Shown in pieces: positions 40,133 through 50,150 of a DNA stretch of 64,000 nt (the first letter of the stretch is position 1; the number at the start of each line of letters is the position of its first letter). The stretch spans positions 64,499 to 128,498 of the forward strand of contig NZ_LJRO01000024.1 in the NCBI RefSeq assembly GCF_001401155.1, written 5' to 3'. The position numbers and the translations under genes are program-made. The notes beneath the pieces were generated by a model, which saw only the letters and a program-made list of their open reading frames with translations, was not told where the DNA came from and searched no databases. The DNA comes from Pseudomonas tremae. Lineage in GTDB: Bacteria > Pseudomonadota > Gammaproteobacteria > Pseudomonadales > Pseudomonadaceae.

Positions 40133-40825
40133 TTAGAACAGGTCGATTTCTGCCGCGTGCAGCGTACGGTAGCTGCCGGCTGCGAGGGTTGGGTCCAGGG
40201 TCAGTGCACCGATGCTTTCCCGGTGCAGCCGCAGCACTTTGTTGTCGAAGTGGCCGAACATCCGTTTCACTTGATGGTAGCGGCCTTCGACAATGCTCAG
40301 GTGTGCGCTGCGGGGTCCCAGCACGTTCAATTGCGCCGGTTGTGTGGTGATGTTTTCGAATGAGAAATACAGGCCTTCGGCGAATTTCAGCACATAACGG
40401 TCGTCAATGAGTTGCTCGGTTTCGACGTAATACACCTTGGGCATTTTGGTCTGCGGCTGAGTCAGTCGTCGTGACCATTGCCCGTCGTTGGTGATCAGCA
40501 CCAGCCCGGTGGTGTTGAAGTCCAGGCGTCCTGCGATGTGCAGCTCGTGTTTGTCAGGCTCGTCCAGCAGATCAAGCACTGTCGGGTGCTGCGCATCGGT
40601 AGTTGCACTGACGCAGCCTGGCGGTTTGTGTAACATGAAGTAACGCGCGGCTTTGCCTGGCTGAAGAATTTCTGTGTCGAACATCACACAGCTGAATTCG
40701 CGTACTTCGTGATGCGGGTCACTCGTCGTCAGTCCGTCTACCTGAACGCGACCGCTGGCAAGGGCCAGGCGTACGCTCTTGCGATTGAAGCGCGGCAGGT
40801 TGCTGAGGAAACGATCAAGACGCAT
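40133..40825 (-). CDS. rsuA: 16S rRNA pseudouridine synthase RsuA
   Basis: A 230-residue enzyme that makes pseudouridine 516 in 16S rRNA. The N-terminal S4-like RNA-binding domain (MRLDRFLSNLPRFNRKSVR) is followed by the synthase domain with catalytic Asp in AGRLDFNTTGLVLITNDG and the EGRYHQVKRMFGHFDNKVLR motif. ATG 40825 matches family N-termini; the frame is open to 40927 over unrelated residues. Confidence 0.94.
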   Translation of the reverse strand: MRLDRFLSNLPRFNRKSVRLALASGRVQVDGLTTSDPHHEVREFSCVMFDTEILQPGKAARYFMLHKPPGCVSATTDAQHPTVLDLLDEPDKHELHIAGRLDFNTTGLVLITNDGQWSRRLTQPQTKMPKVYYVETEQLIDDRYVLKFAEGLYFSFENITTQPAQLNVLGPRSAHLSIVEGRYHQVKRMFGHFDNKVLRLHRESIGALTLDPTLAAGSYRTLHAAEIDLF

Positions 40826-40863
40826 GGCAGGAATGAGGCAAGTGAGAGCGGTTGCGCATCTTA

Positions 40864-41097
40864 CTACGTGCCCTGACCAATGGGTTGCCCGAGCGCTGCT
40901 CCCTCGACTCCGGCGCAACGTGGGCAAAGACAGGCCTTGTTGCGAGCTTCTTCTGGCAATGCAGCAAGGCGCGCCGGGTCAATGCTCTCGGAAAAGCACC
41001 AGCATGGCTGATCTGCAGTGCGCGGGTCGGCCAGGCTGCATCGGTTGCTGAAGCCACACGCAGGGCACAGCGCTGTGTCGGTTAGGGCGGTTGTCAT
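40864..41097 (-). CDS. Cysteine-rich CWC-family protein
   Basis: A 77-residue protein with eight cysteines or near, including the signature QPCWCF and paired motifs LCPACG and LCPRC. These probably bind zinc. The CWC name comes from the Cys-Trp-Cys motif. It often sits next to rsuA in Pseudomonas, as here, but its function is unknown. Confidence 0.85.
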   Translation of the reverse strand: MTTALTDTALCPACGFSNRCSLADPRTADQPCWCFSESIDPARLAALPEEARNKACLCPRCAGVEGAALGQPIGQGT

Positions 41098-41138
41098 TTT
41101 TTAGGAAGGCGCCGTGCTTGATGATGGGGTCGCTGGGT

Positions 41139-44100
41139 TCAGGCCATATTAGCAATCACCGAACCCGCTGTCGGGGCATGATAGACGGGTGCGCGACTCA
41201 GCAAGGCCGAGAAGGCGGCACATCGGCAGTGCACCAGTAATATTCGGTCGTAATGAATGCCTTGAGCCGACAGGCTGTTGAACAGATCGGCCAGCGATGG
41301 CGGCGTCATGCCGAAACGGTTGCGCACCGTCAGCACGTCCATCGGCGTCGGCGGCAACCAGCCCTGCAAGGGCGATGCCCGAGAGTTGCCTACCACGCGT
41401 GCGATCTCGTCATAAGTCTCGTCGGTTGCACTCTGGAACTTGGACAGGCTGTAATTTTTAAGCCTGCCGGGTAGCGACGTCCCGGCAATGAGTTTGTCGG
41501 TAATGAACAGGGGCTCGAGCGACGTGTGCGGCATCACTGAATGCACCGCCGTGTTCGAGTGGGAGAATGGCCTGGCATTCTTGTTGACGACGCGATGCAG
41601 TTGCGGGTCTACCAGTTCGTAGCCATGCGGCGCGTAGGTGCGAATTTCGGTACCGTTGGGGATTCCTACTGTACGCGACCACGGTGTGTAATACCCGTGG
41701 GTGCTGACCACCAGAGTCCGCGCTTGGCCTCTGTCGGACGTCCACAACAGAAACCTTCGGCCCAGCTTCCAGGCATGTATCGGCAAGAGGGTTGGCGATA
41801 GGGAGGTGGTGACCGTCCAGCGTCGCAGAAGCGCGTCGGTGTGGAAGAATTTCTCCAGTCGGGTCTGGCGCGGGTTCACCACGTGCCTGCGCAGCGCTCT
41901 GTCTATAGCAGTTAAGGCGGCCTGGCTTTTGCTCGCGGCTGGTTTGGCGATCCTGCTTAATGAGCGCAGCATGCGTGGCGTTTGCGGAGCCCGCTGCAAC
42001 AGCCCCAGCGACAGCGTAGCCAGTAAAGCGTGATTTTTCTCTGCGTGGCGCCTGCCCGGTAACTGCGTTGCGGCGATAGCGAGTGAGGCAAGGCCGACCT
42101 CGGTCGCCAGCGAGGCAATAAAGGCGGGTGTCAGTAACAAGGACATGGGCACCAGCAAGCGTTGTAAATGCAGCAGCCGTTCTGTCCAGTCAGCCAGTGA
42201 AACCTGCGCCGAGGTAGTGATCTGTTCTTCTGCGTCATCCAGTGCGTTTTGCCTGAGGCGCTGGTGCAAAAAAGCGAATGGCGTGTTTGACAGTCTTTTT
42301 TCACACAGCGAGTGGCGCATGGCCTGGCGCGTGTCAGGGTTGTAGAGCGCGTCGGTCCAGGGACGCAGTATCGACGCAGGCGGGTTGGGAGCCTGGGCAC
42401 CGCCCCACAGTTTGAACAGGTAATTCAGGCGTTGCTGATGGCTGAGAGGAACGTAACGCATGACCGTTTCACGCCACTCCGGATCAGCCGTTTTACGGGT
42501 CAGGTGCAATGCCAGTGCCGTGTCGTCGACAAACTCCAGAAACCCCTCGGCGTGGCCTGCCTGATAGAGCACCTTCCGTGCGCCCGGTAGTTCGAGCACC
42601 AGCAGACCGGTGTACTGATGCACCAGCCCGTCGATCAATGAGCCCTGAACGAAAAAACCGAGGGCCCGCCATTGATGTTGCGCAGCGGGCGCAAGTGTTT
42701 CCACGACAAGATCGAAGCTGCTGCGCCTGAGTTTGCCGCGTTTCAGGCTGATCAGTAGCTGCGCGATGAACGATGATCTGAATGCTCGTTCGATAGTGCT
42801 GTGCTGCTGGTCCCAGAAGTCGTGGATGCGCTGAGTCATCCAGTTCAGAAAACCGAAGCCGCTTATGTAGTTCTCGAGCGCCTGTGGACTGATTTTCAGG
42901 ATCTGGCCCTGCTCACGGTTACCCAGCCCGGAGGGGTCGAAGAAGACTTCGGTGCCGCCGCCGTGATCGACATAGCCAGCCGGATGATCGACCCGGTAAT
43001 GATCCGTCAGCGCTTCGGTCAGGCTGACCGGTTTTTCGTCGGGGGTGTGAACATGGATGGGCGCCACGCGGGGTACGCCCAGTGGCCGGTTCGAATGGCC
43101 GGGCTTATAGGCGATGAACACATGCTCAGGGTTGAGGGTAAGCCCGTGGTGGTCCTTTAAATAGTTCGCCATGATGTGTGCAGCCATTTTCGAGGCGACC
43201 GGTATTTGTTCGAGAATGTCCGGTTGTGTCTGCCAGAGGTCTGCAGCGCCTGCCAGCGCAAGGCTGCGCGCCACAGGTCTGAGCAGATCGATGGTGGCGC
43301 AGGTGTTTCTGCCGTTCAGAATCGCCGTGAAGGAAGCCTGCGTGAGAGCAGTGAACAGATCGCCTTCGATCAGCGGAGCATCGGCTACCATCGCTGCATG
43401 TTGTTGCAGTGCAAGCAGCGCGTGGCCGTACAGCCCGGACGCGTTCATGGCTGCCAGTAACCGCTGGGGCATGTGTGCCGGATCATCGCTGATGTACTCG
43501 GCGATCTTGCCCTTGGCGCCCAGTATGTGAATGAAACAGTGTGAGGTGGTTTTCGACCTGACCTGAAATATCCCGGGCACCTGCTCGCCGTTCAACGAGA
43601 GTAATCGGACCTCGGTCAGTTCGCCTCGTCCGCTATCGTCCAGCACGTCCCCGTCGAGGGGAAACCGGCTCATGCCCAAGGCGTCCAGTGCAAGCCGATA
43701 GCCGTCCCGACTGATATGTCGGTGGGTGTGCTGTCGGGCCAGGTTGTCGAGAAAAGCCAGCCGCGCCAGTGTGCGCCAGGTTGCTTCGTGCCTTACCCGG
43801 AAAGCTTCCAGGATGGCGCTGTAATCATGATCCAGAGGCATATCGCCTATCCATTTGAAAACCTGCCTGGTCATCAGCAAGGGCGTGTCTTCGGATATGG
43901 GTGTGTCGGTAATGACGCTGCGATACAGGGCCAGAAAATGTTCCGGTTCGAAGCTGGTCAATGCCACTTCAGTCAACGACAGACTGACGCTGTAATGCTC
44001 TTGGCCCTGATCGTCCACAGCGGGCAGGTCATCGCTGCTGAACGTGATCTGTAAGGTGTCCGGATCGAGCACGTTGCCACTCTTGTGCATGAGCAACGTG

Positions 44101-44459
44101 ATCAGTTGCTCACGTACGTAGTGTTGGCGGGGCGGTGGAAAGTCCATGTCCAGCTGGCAGGCTTTCAGAAGCAATGCCGAGTCGGCAATCAACCGGAAGC
44201 CAGGGCTGTCGCGCATGGCTTTAAGTTGACGTTCGATGTGCGAAGCGATGTCTTCCGGCCCGCGCTCTTCCGATACCGGCGGCAATGGGGTTTGAGCGAG
44301 CGGTGAATAGGCCGTCGGCAGGGTGAATGTTGGCGATGCGTTCAGTGTGTCGTGCCTGTCGCTACTGTGCTCGGGCCGCAGAACGCTGGGCTGCTCAAGC
44401 AGGAAAGCAGACGGATGGAACAGTGTGTCCTGGCGAAGCGGACTCCAGATAGGGTTCAT
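41139..44459 (-). CDS. Large DUF6543/dermonecrotic-toxin-like protein with C-terminal HG/HCRC module
   Basis: A 1106-residue protein. The N-terminus (MNPIWSPLRQDTLFHPSAFL) is Ser/Pro/Leu-rich and has no Sec signal. The region of about 60-750 resembles the DUF6543 family seen in Pseudomonas toxins and effectors. A hydrophobic hairpin (about 770-800, LLVPMSLLLTPAFIASLATE) follows. The last 190 residues resemble the 'putative adhesin Stv' domain: LVVSTHGYYTPW (His 921) and DRILLVHCRCAAF (His 1077, Cys 1078, Cys 1080). The hydrophobic-strand/HG and hydrophobic-strand/C pattern recalls clan CD cysteine peptidases; that is inference. ATG 44459 lacks a clear ribosome site. It may be a contact-dependent, type III or type VI effector; no partner gene is adjacent. 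Confidence 0.72.
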   Translation of the reverse strand: MNPIWSPLRQDTLFHPSAFLLEQPSVLRPEHSSDRHDTLNASPTFTLPTAYSPLAQTPLPPVSEERGPEDIASHIERQLKAMRDSPGFRLIADSALLLKACQLDMDFPPPRQHYVREQLITLLMHKSGNVLDPDTLQITFSSDDLPAVDDQGQEHYSVSLSLTEVALTSFEPEHFLALYRSVITDTPISEDTPLLMTRQVFKWIGDMPLDHDYSAILEAFRVRHEATWRTLARLAFLDNLARQHTHRHISRDGYRLALDALGMSRFPLDGDVLDDSGRGELTEVRLLSLNGEQVPGIFQVRSKTTSHCFIHILGAKGKIAEYISDDPAHMPQRLLAAMNASGLYGHALLALQQHAAMVADAPLIEGDLFTALTQASFTAILNGRNTCATIDLLRPVARSLALAGAADLWQTQPDILEQIPVASKMAAHIMANYLKDHHGLTLNPEHVFIAYKPGHSNRPLGVPRVAPIHVHTPDEKPVSLTEALTDHYRVDHPAGYVDHGGGTEVFFDPSGLGNREQGQILKISPQALENYISGFGFLNWMTQRIHDFWDQQHSTIERAFRSSFIAQLLISLKRGKLRRSSFDLVVETLAPAAQHQWRALGFFVQGSLIDGLVHQYTGLLVLELPGARKVLYQAGHAEGFLEFVDDTALALHLTRKTADPEWRETVMRYVPLSHQQRLNYLFKLWGGAQAPNPPASILRPWTDALYNPDTRQAMRHSLCEKRLSNTPFAFLHQRLRQNALDDAEEQITTSAQVSLADWTERLLHLQRLLVPMSLLLTPAFIASLATEVGLASLAIAATQLPGRRHAEKNHALLATLSLGLLQRAPQTPRMLRSLSRIAKPAASKSQAALTAIDRALRRHVVNPRQTRLEKFFHTDALLRRWTVTTSLSPTLLPIHAWKLGRRFLLWTSDRGQARTLVVSTHGYYTPWSRTVGIPNGTEIRTYAPHGYELVDPQLHRVVNKNARPFSHSNTAVHSVMPHTSLEPLFITDKLIAGTSLPGRLKNYSLSKFQSATDETYDEIARVVGNSRASPLQGWLPPTPMDVLTVRNRFGMTPPSLADLFNSLSAQGIHYDRILLVHCRCAAFSALLSRAPVYHAPTAGSVIANMA

Positions 44460-44591
44460 GACGTGCGGTCAAAATAAATGAGTGGCCATTATTCCGGGAG
44501 TTGCAGCGTGGGAGGTCATAGCTATGTACCGCAGCTTGCGATCACGCCAAAAGAAGCAAGGCGGCGCGCCGTGGCACGCCGCCTTGTCTGC

Positions 44592-46406
44592 TTAAAGTTG
44601 CTGCAGGTATGCGCGCCAGCCACCGAGATGGCTGATGTCGCGCGAGCCTTCCAGGCCATAGGCCTCGCAGATGAAACCGGTCTCCCAGCGCCCGTCGGTC
44701 AACTGCACCTTGCCTAACCCGAGCGGTGCCGGGATACCGCTCAGAAACGAGCCCAGCTCGGCGCTTGGCAGCTCCCAGACTTCAACGGCGATCGCCACGC
44801 CACCCCCGGCCACGCGCATCATGCCGGGCCGGAACGGCGGGCCGCCAGCCAATGCATACAAGCGATAATCGGCTGAGCTTTGTGTGGCCTCCAACAGACG
44901 GCCGCCACGCTGCCGGAGCTGCCAGTTCAAGGCCAGACCATCCAGATGCGCGCCGCATACCACCAGCCTGGCCATGTCATTGCGAGCGGCATTGGTCGGG
45001 GTCGGTAGCGACGGTACCTCGCCCCCGATCAGCGGCAGGGCGCTTTGTCGCTGCAAGGCATCGGCCAGGCTAAGCAGGTATTGATCAGTGAACGCTCGCC
45101 CGAACAGCGTCACGCCCCACGGCAGACCATTGCTCATGAAGGCGCCGGGCACGGCGATAGCGGCGTAGTCGAGCAGATTGACGAAGTTGGTGTAATAACC
45201 CAGTTCCGAATTTCGCAGCACGGGCTCGGCGCTCAGTTCTGCCGAGGTTACCGGACGACCAATGCTTGGCGTCAGCACGCAGTCCAGCCCTTCCAACGCC
45301 TGGTCACAGATCATTTTCAGCGCTTGCAGGCGATATTGCGCGCGAAAGGTATCGACTCCGCTGACTGCGGTTGCTTTGGCCAGCACCGCACGAATGACCG
45401 GCAGCACAGCCTCGGGGCGCTCTTCCATCAGCGGCCCGGCGACGCTGTAGCGTTCGGCCACCCACGGGCCTTCGTACAGCAACCGTGCAGCTTCCAGAAA
45501 GGGCGACAGGTTCACAGTGACTGCTTCGCCGCCCAGCGCAGTGAGGCGGTTGACGGCATCGCCGAACAGCAACGGGCCTTCAGCACAACCAAAGAACTCC
45601 AGGTCTTCGGCTCGGGGAACTCCGAAACGGAACGGGCGAGGTGCACCGAACGCCGAGGCGTCGTTCCACTGCGGGTTGCGACGGCTGTACTCATCGCGTG
45701 GGTCAAACCTTGCGACCAGCCCCAGCAACTGACTGGCTTCTCTGGCCGTGGCAGTGAAGGTGGAAACACAGTCCTGTGTGCGGCAGGCGGGCACTACTCC
45801 GGCTGTGGAGATCAAGCCCTTGCTGGCTTTCATGCCCACCAGATTGTTCAGCGCTGCAGGCACTCGTCCCGAACCTGCGGTGTCGGTGCCCAGAGCAAAA
45901 CTGCTGACACCCAGCGCAACCGCCAGAGAAGAACCAGAGCTTGAACCGCCGGATGGATAGTCCGGGAGAACGCTATTGGGGCAAGCGCCATAGGGCGAGC
46001 GGCTGCCATTCAGGCCAGTCGCGAACTGGTCGAGATTGGTCTTGCCCATCGGCACCGCACCCAGTGTGATCAGCTGCTCGACGACGGTCGCCGAGCGCTC
46101 GGGTGTGTAGGCGTAATCCGGACAGGCGGCGGTGGTGGGAATGCCGGCCAGATCGATGTTGTCCTTGATCGCGAAGGGCACGCCGTACAGGGGCAGGTCC
46201 TTTAGGTCACGACTTTCCAGCTCCGCAAGGTAGGGTTCCAGTTCATCCACGCTGAGCAAGTGAATGAACAGGTGAAAGACGGGATTGAGCGCTTCGGCTT
46301 TCTCGCGCAGTGCCAGAATCAATTGGCGGGGCGTCAGATCACCGGCCTGATAGGCGCCACGCACGGTGTCCAGGCGAAGGTCGTTCGGCAATGTTGTGTC
46401 GGTCAT
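44592..46406 (-). CDS. atzF: Allophanate hydrolase (AtzF)
   Basis: A 604-residue enzyme splitting allophanate to two CO2 and two ammonia. The amidase-signature domain has the Lys of MGKTNLDQFATGL, the PSGGSSSGSSLAVALG loop and the Ser nucleophile of GTDTAGSGRVPAALNN. A C-terminal domain (about 465-604) typical of AtzF follows. It is the last gene of the riboswitch-controlled operon. ATG 46406 fits family N-termini; the frame is open into the preceding gene. Confidence 0.95.
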   Translation of the reverse strand: MTDTTLPNDLRLDTVRGAYQAGDLTPRQLILALREKAEALNPVFHLFIHLLSVDELEPYLAELESRDLKDLPLYGVPFAIKDNIDLAGIPTTAACPDYAYTPERSATVVEQLITLGAVPMGKTNLDQFATGLNGSRSPYGACPNSVLPDYPSGGSSSGSSLAVALGVSSFALGTDTAGSGRVPAALNNLVGMKASKGLISTAGVVPACRTQDCVSTFTATAREASQLLGLVARFDPRDEYSRRNPQWNDASAFGAPRPFRFGVPRAEDLEFFGCAEGPLLFGDAVNRLTALGGEAVTVNLSPFLEAARLLYEGPWVAERYSVAGPLMEERPEAVLPVIRAVLAKATAVSGVDTFRAQYRLQALKMICDQALEGLDCVLTPSIGRPVTSAELSAEPVLRNSELGYYTNFVNLLDYAAIAVPGAFMSNGLPWGVTLFGRAFTDQYLLSLADALQRQSALPLIGGEVPSLPTPTNAARNDMARLVVCGAHLDGLALNWQLRQRGGRLLEATQSSADYRLYALAGGPPFRPGMMRVAGGGVAIAVEVWELPSAELGSFLSGIPAPLGLGKVQLTDGRWETGFICEAYGLEGSRDISHLGGWRAYLQQL

Positions 46407-46441
46407 GACGAAATTCCAATGAAGTTGAAAAGTTGATCGGT

Positions 46442-49400
46442 TCAGTCTGCTGCCAGCACCACGACCCGCTGTCCCGCGCGGATTGCGGAACCTGGCTGCA
46501 CCCGGACTTCCCTGACAACGCCTGCGACAGGCGCTAGCAGGGGGATTTCCATCTTCATCGACTCCAGAATCACCAGCACATCGCCTGCTTCGACCCGTTC
46601 GCCAGGCTGCACCTGTACTTGCCATAGATTGCCGGCAATATGGCTGTCGATGCCTTGGTGGCCTGCTTGCAGGGGAAGTTCTTCGATATCAGGTGCAACG
46701 CCTTCATCGCTTTGAAAATCCGCCTGACCGTTGGCGATCCAGCGTTCGCGTTCGGCGTTGAACGCCGATTGCTGCTGCGCACGGAATGCCGCAATGCCGT
46801 CTGCTTCACGTGCCAGGAAGGACTGGTAATCGGCCAGGTTCAGGGTGCTGTGTTCGATGTGCAGGGCAAAGCGCCCAAGTGGAAAGTCGCGGCGGATGCG
46901 TAACAGTTCGTCGGCGCTGACCGGGTAGAAACGGATCTGATCGAAGAAGCGCAGCAACCACGGTTTGCCTTCGAAGGCGGCGACATCGCGGTAGCGGTTC
47001 CACATCTGCAACGTGCGGCCTACGAATTGATAGCCGCCGGGGCCTTCCATCCCATATACGCACATGTAGGCGCCGCCAATACCGACAGAGTTTTCAGCAG
47101 TCCAGGTGCGTGCCGGGTTGTACTTGGTGGTCACCAGCCGATGCCGAGGGTCCAGAGGCGTGGCGACCGGTGCGCCCAGGTACACATCGCCCAGCCCCAT
47201 GACCAGGTAGCTGGCATCGAATACTGTGCGCTGTACTTCATCCAGATTGGGCAGGTCGTTGATGCGACGGATGAACTCCAGATTGCTCGGGCACCACGGC
47301 GCGTCCTTGCGCACGGTGGTCATGTATTTCTCGATGGCCAACTGGCAGGCCGGGTCATCCCACGACAGGGGCAGGTGGACGATGCGCGACGCCACTTGCA
47401 GGTCTTTCGCTGCACACACGGCGTCCCACTCTCCGGCAACAATGTCGAGCAGTTGCCGAAGCGGCAGTTGTTCGGGGCAGTAGTGGACCTGCAGCGAGCG
47501 AATGCCCGGCGTCAGGTCGATCACGCCTGCCAGGGCCTTGGCTTCCAGTGCGAGCATCAAGGCGTGGCCGCGCAGGCGCAGCACCAGATCCAGCTCCGGC
47601 GCGCCGATTTCCAGCAGCAGGTGAGTGTCGCCGGACAGCCGCGCTACGAGGCGTTTGTCGTCGTGACCGATGTCGAGAATGATCGGGCTGGGCAGTTCGC
47701 CTTCGCGAGCAAGCTCGCTCCCACAGATGTTTACGGGACCTTGGGGGAGGGTTGAGTTCACTGCCGCATGACACGCCTCGACACTCACCGGAAAAAACCG
47801 GACCTTGTCTCCGGCCTTCAATTGCCCCAACTGCCACAAATCCGCTTCGATGATGGTCACCGGGCACACGAAACCACCCAGGCTAGGGCCGTCAGGGCCG
47901 AGGATGACCGGCATGTCGCCGGTGAAATCCACCGCGCCTATCGCGTATGGGTTGTCGTGGATGTTGGAGGGGTGCAGACCTGCGTCGCCACCGTCCTCCC
48001 GCACCCATTCAGGTTTGGGGCCGATCAGGCGCACACCGGTACGGCTGGAGTTGAAATGCACCTCCCAGTCGGTCGCAAAGAACGTTTCGATGTAGGTTTC
48101 AGTAAAGTATTCCGGGGCTGCATGAGGGCCGTAGATCACTCTTATCTGGCGGACTTTTTTCAGCTCGTCGAGGTGTTCGTCGGCAATCTGCTGGCCTGCG
48201 CTGCGATCGACCAATGCCGCGATATGCAGCACATCACCCGCCCGCAAAGCTCGGCCGCCATGGCCGCCAAACTGGCCTAGAGTAAAGGTGCTTTTGCTGC
48301 CCAGATAATCCGGCACGTCCAGCCCGCCACGCACGCACAGGTAACTGCGTACGCCAGCACCGGCTATGGTCCCCAATGCAAGGGTCGAACCGGCGCGCAC
48401 CAGCAGTGCGGTGTTCATGGCGCAGGGCTCGCCATCCAGCGTGATCGGAATATGCGCGCCGGTCACGGCGATCACCGCGTCGGTATTGAAGCGCAGCAAC
48501 GGCCCGCTCATGGTGATTTCCAGCGCGGCGCATCCTTCGGCATTGCCCAGCAACAGATTCCCCTGACGCAAGGCGCGACTGTCCATCGGTCCTGACGGCG
48601 GCACACCGACTGCCCAATAACCCAGGCGGCCTGGGTAATCCTGAACGCTGGTCTGCGTACCTCCGCTCAGCACCTCGAACGTATCGGCTTGATACAGGAG
48701 GTCTTCCAGGCAGCGCGTCCACGGCTGACCGCTGGCGAAGGGCGTGTCGGCGATGATCTGGCGCAAGTAATCGCGGTTGGTCTCGACGCCGTACAGGCGG
48801 GTCTCATGAAGGGCTGCGGACAAGCCGGCCCTGGCCTGATCGCGGCTTGGTGCCCAACTGATCAGCTTGGCAATCATCGGGTCGAAATACGGTGGTATTT
48901 CGCAACCGGCTTCCACCCAGGTGTCAATGCGCAACGCATGGCCATCGGCAGGGGGGAAATTCACCGCTGTCAGCAAACCGGAGCAAGGCTGGAAATCGCG
49001 GCCCGGATCTTCGGCATACAGTCGCGCCTGAATGGCATGACCGACGGGTTTGAGGCTTGCCTGCAACTGGCTGAGCGGCGGCAGATCACCCGCCGCGAGT
49101 TGCACCATCCAGCTGACCAGATCGACGCCCCACACTTGCTCGGTGACGCCGTGTTCGACCTGTAGGCGCGTGTTCACTTCCAGAAAATAGAAGCGCTGGT
49201 CTTCGCTGTCGAAGACGAATTCAACAGTCCCGGCGCTGCGGTAACTGACCGCTCTGGCCAGCTTGATCGCCGCCGTGCACAGCTCATCGGCCATGCCCTC
49301 TGGCAGGTTGGGGGCCGGGGTTTCTTCCAGTACTTTCTGATTGCGGCGCTGCACCGAGCAGTCGCGCACGCCGAGGGCTAGCACTTCGCCCTGGCCGTCA

Positions 49401-50041
49401 CCAAACACCTGCACTTCCAGATGACGGGCGCGCTGGATGTATTTCTCGATGAACACACCCGCGTCGCTGAAATTGTTCTGCCCAAGACGTTTGACTGCCT
49501 CGAATGAATCGGTCAGTTCCTCTGCACTGCGACACACGCGCATGCCGATGCCGCCACCGCCAGCGGTGCTTTTGAGCATCACCGGGTAGCCGATGGCACG
49601 AGCCGCAGAAAGGGCTGACTCCAGGCTGTCGAGCAGTTCGGTGCCTTCCAGCAGGGGCACGCCGTGTTGCCTGGCCAGCGCACGGGCGGTGTGCTTGAGG
49701 CCAAACACACGCAGTTGTTCTGGCGTCGGGCCGACGAAGGCGATACCGGCGTCTTCGCAGGACTGGGCAAACGCAGCGTTTTCAGAGAGAAAGCCGTAGC
49801 CGGGATGAATGGCTCTGGCGCCAGAGGCTTTGGCAATGGCGAGGACCTTGTCCACCGCCAGGTACGTACTGGCCGCGCCGCCTTCGCCCAGGCTGTGGGC
49901 TTCGTCGGCCTGCATCAGGTGCAGGCTGGCTGCGTCGGCTTCGGAATACACCGCCACGCCTTTCACCTGCAAGGTGCGCAGGGTTCGCAGGATGCGGCAG
50001 GCAATGGCGCCACGGTTGGCGATCAGCAGTTTGTCGAACAT
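46442..50041 (-). CDS. Guanidine carboxylase (annotated widely as urea carboxylase)
   Basis: A 1199-residue biotin enzyme. Domains in order: biotin carboxylase (1-450, with GYGFLSENAAFAQ and STAGGGGIGMRV), KipA/AHS2 carboxyltransferase (about 470-750), KipI/AHS1 (about 790-1000), and a biotinyl domain with the biotin Lys in ILESMKMEIP (about 1163). With ATP and bicarbonate it carboxylates guanidine to carboxyguanidine; riboswitch and DUF1989 context support guanidine over urea. The linker at about 772-783 is encoded by a REP element in frame. ATG 50041 fits family N-termini. Confidence 0.9.
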   Translation of the reverse strand: MFDKLLIANRGAIACRILRTLRTLQVKGVAVYSEADAASLHLMQADEAHSLGEGGAASTYLAVDKVLAIAKASGARAIHPGYGFLSENAAFAQSCEDAGIAFVGPTPEQLRVFGLKHTARALARQHGVPLLEGTELLDSLESALSAARAIGYPVMLKSTAGGGGIGMRVCRSAEELTDSFEAVKRLGQNNFSDAGVFIEKYIQRARHLEVQVFGDGQGEVLALGVRDCSVQRRNQKVLEETPAPNLPEGMADELCTAAIKLARAVSYRSAGTVEFVFDSEDQRFYFLEVNTRLQVEHGVTEQVWGVDLVSWMVQLAAGDLPPLSQLQASLKPVGHAIQARLYAEDPGRDFQPCSGLLTAVNFPPADGHALRIDTWVEAGCEIPPYFDPMIAKLISWAPSRDQARAGLSAALHETRLYGVETNRDYLRQIIADTPFASGQPWTRCLEDLLYQADTFEVLSGGTQTSVQDYPGRLGYWAVGVPPSGPMDSRALRQGNLLLGNAEGCAALEITMSGPLLRFNTDAVIAVTGAHIPITLDGEPCAMNTALLVRAGSTLALGTIAGAGVRSYLCVRGGLDVPDYLGSKSTFTLGQFGGHGGRALRAGDVLHIAALVDRSAGQQIADEHLDELKKVRQIRVIYGPHAAPEYFTETYIETFFATDWEVHFNSSRTGVRLIGPKPEWVREDGGDAGLHPSNIHDNPYAIGAVDFTGDMPVILGPDGPSLGGFVCPVTIIEADLWQLGQLKAGDKVRFFPVSVEACHAAVNSTLPQGPVNICGSELAREGELPSPIILDIGHDDKRLVARLSGDTHLLLEIGAPELDLVLRLRGHALMLALEAKALAGVIDLTPGIRSLQVHYCPEQLPLRQLLDIVAGEWDAVCAAKDLQVASRIVHLPLSWDDPACQLAIEKYMTTVRKDAPWCPSNLEFIRRINDLPNLDEVQRTVFDASYLVMGLGDVYLGAPVATPLDPRHRLVTTKYNPARTWTAENSVGIGGAYMCVYGMEGPGGYQFVGRTLQMWNRYRDVAAFEGKPWLLRFFDQIRFYPVSADELLRIRRDFPLGRFALHIEHSTLNLADYQSFLAREADGIAAFRAQQQSAFNAERERWIANGQADFQSDEGVAPDIEELPLQAGHQGIDSHIAGNLWQVQVQPGERVEAGDVLVILESMKMEIPLLAPVAGVVREVRVQPGSAIRAGQRVVVLAAD
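47700..47725 (-). repeat. REP element inside the guanidine carboxylase gene
   Basis: On the minus strand this reads TGTGGGAGCGAGCTTGCTCG followed by CGAAGG, the canonical Pseudomonas REP core, with palindromic arms GCGAGC/GCTCGC. It is translated in frame as CGSELARE in the linker between the two carboxyltransferase domains. REPs normally sit between genes. Confidence 0.9.
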
Positions 50042-50150
50042 GGCATAACCCCGGAAACCCAGTCGCACTCGGTTTCGTGATGGGAAGCGGGCCGTCCCGC
50101 TATTGATCAATCTACGCAACGGTCGTCCGTTGCTGGCGGCGGGTGCCGGG

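Noticed and set aside
44477..44500. Possible hrp box upstream of the 1106-residue protein
   Set aside because: CCACTCA fits the second half, but a GGAA stretch lies only about 5 bases away instead of 15-16, so spacing is wrong.
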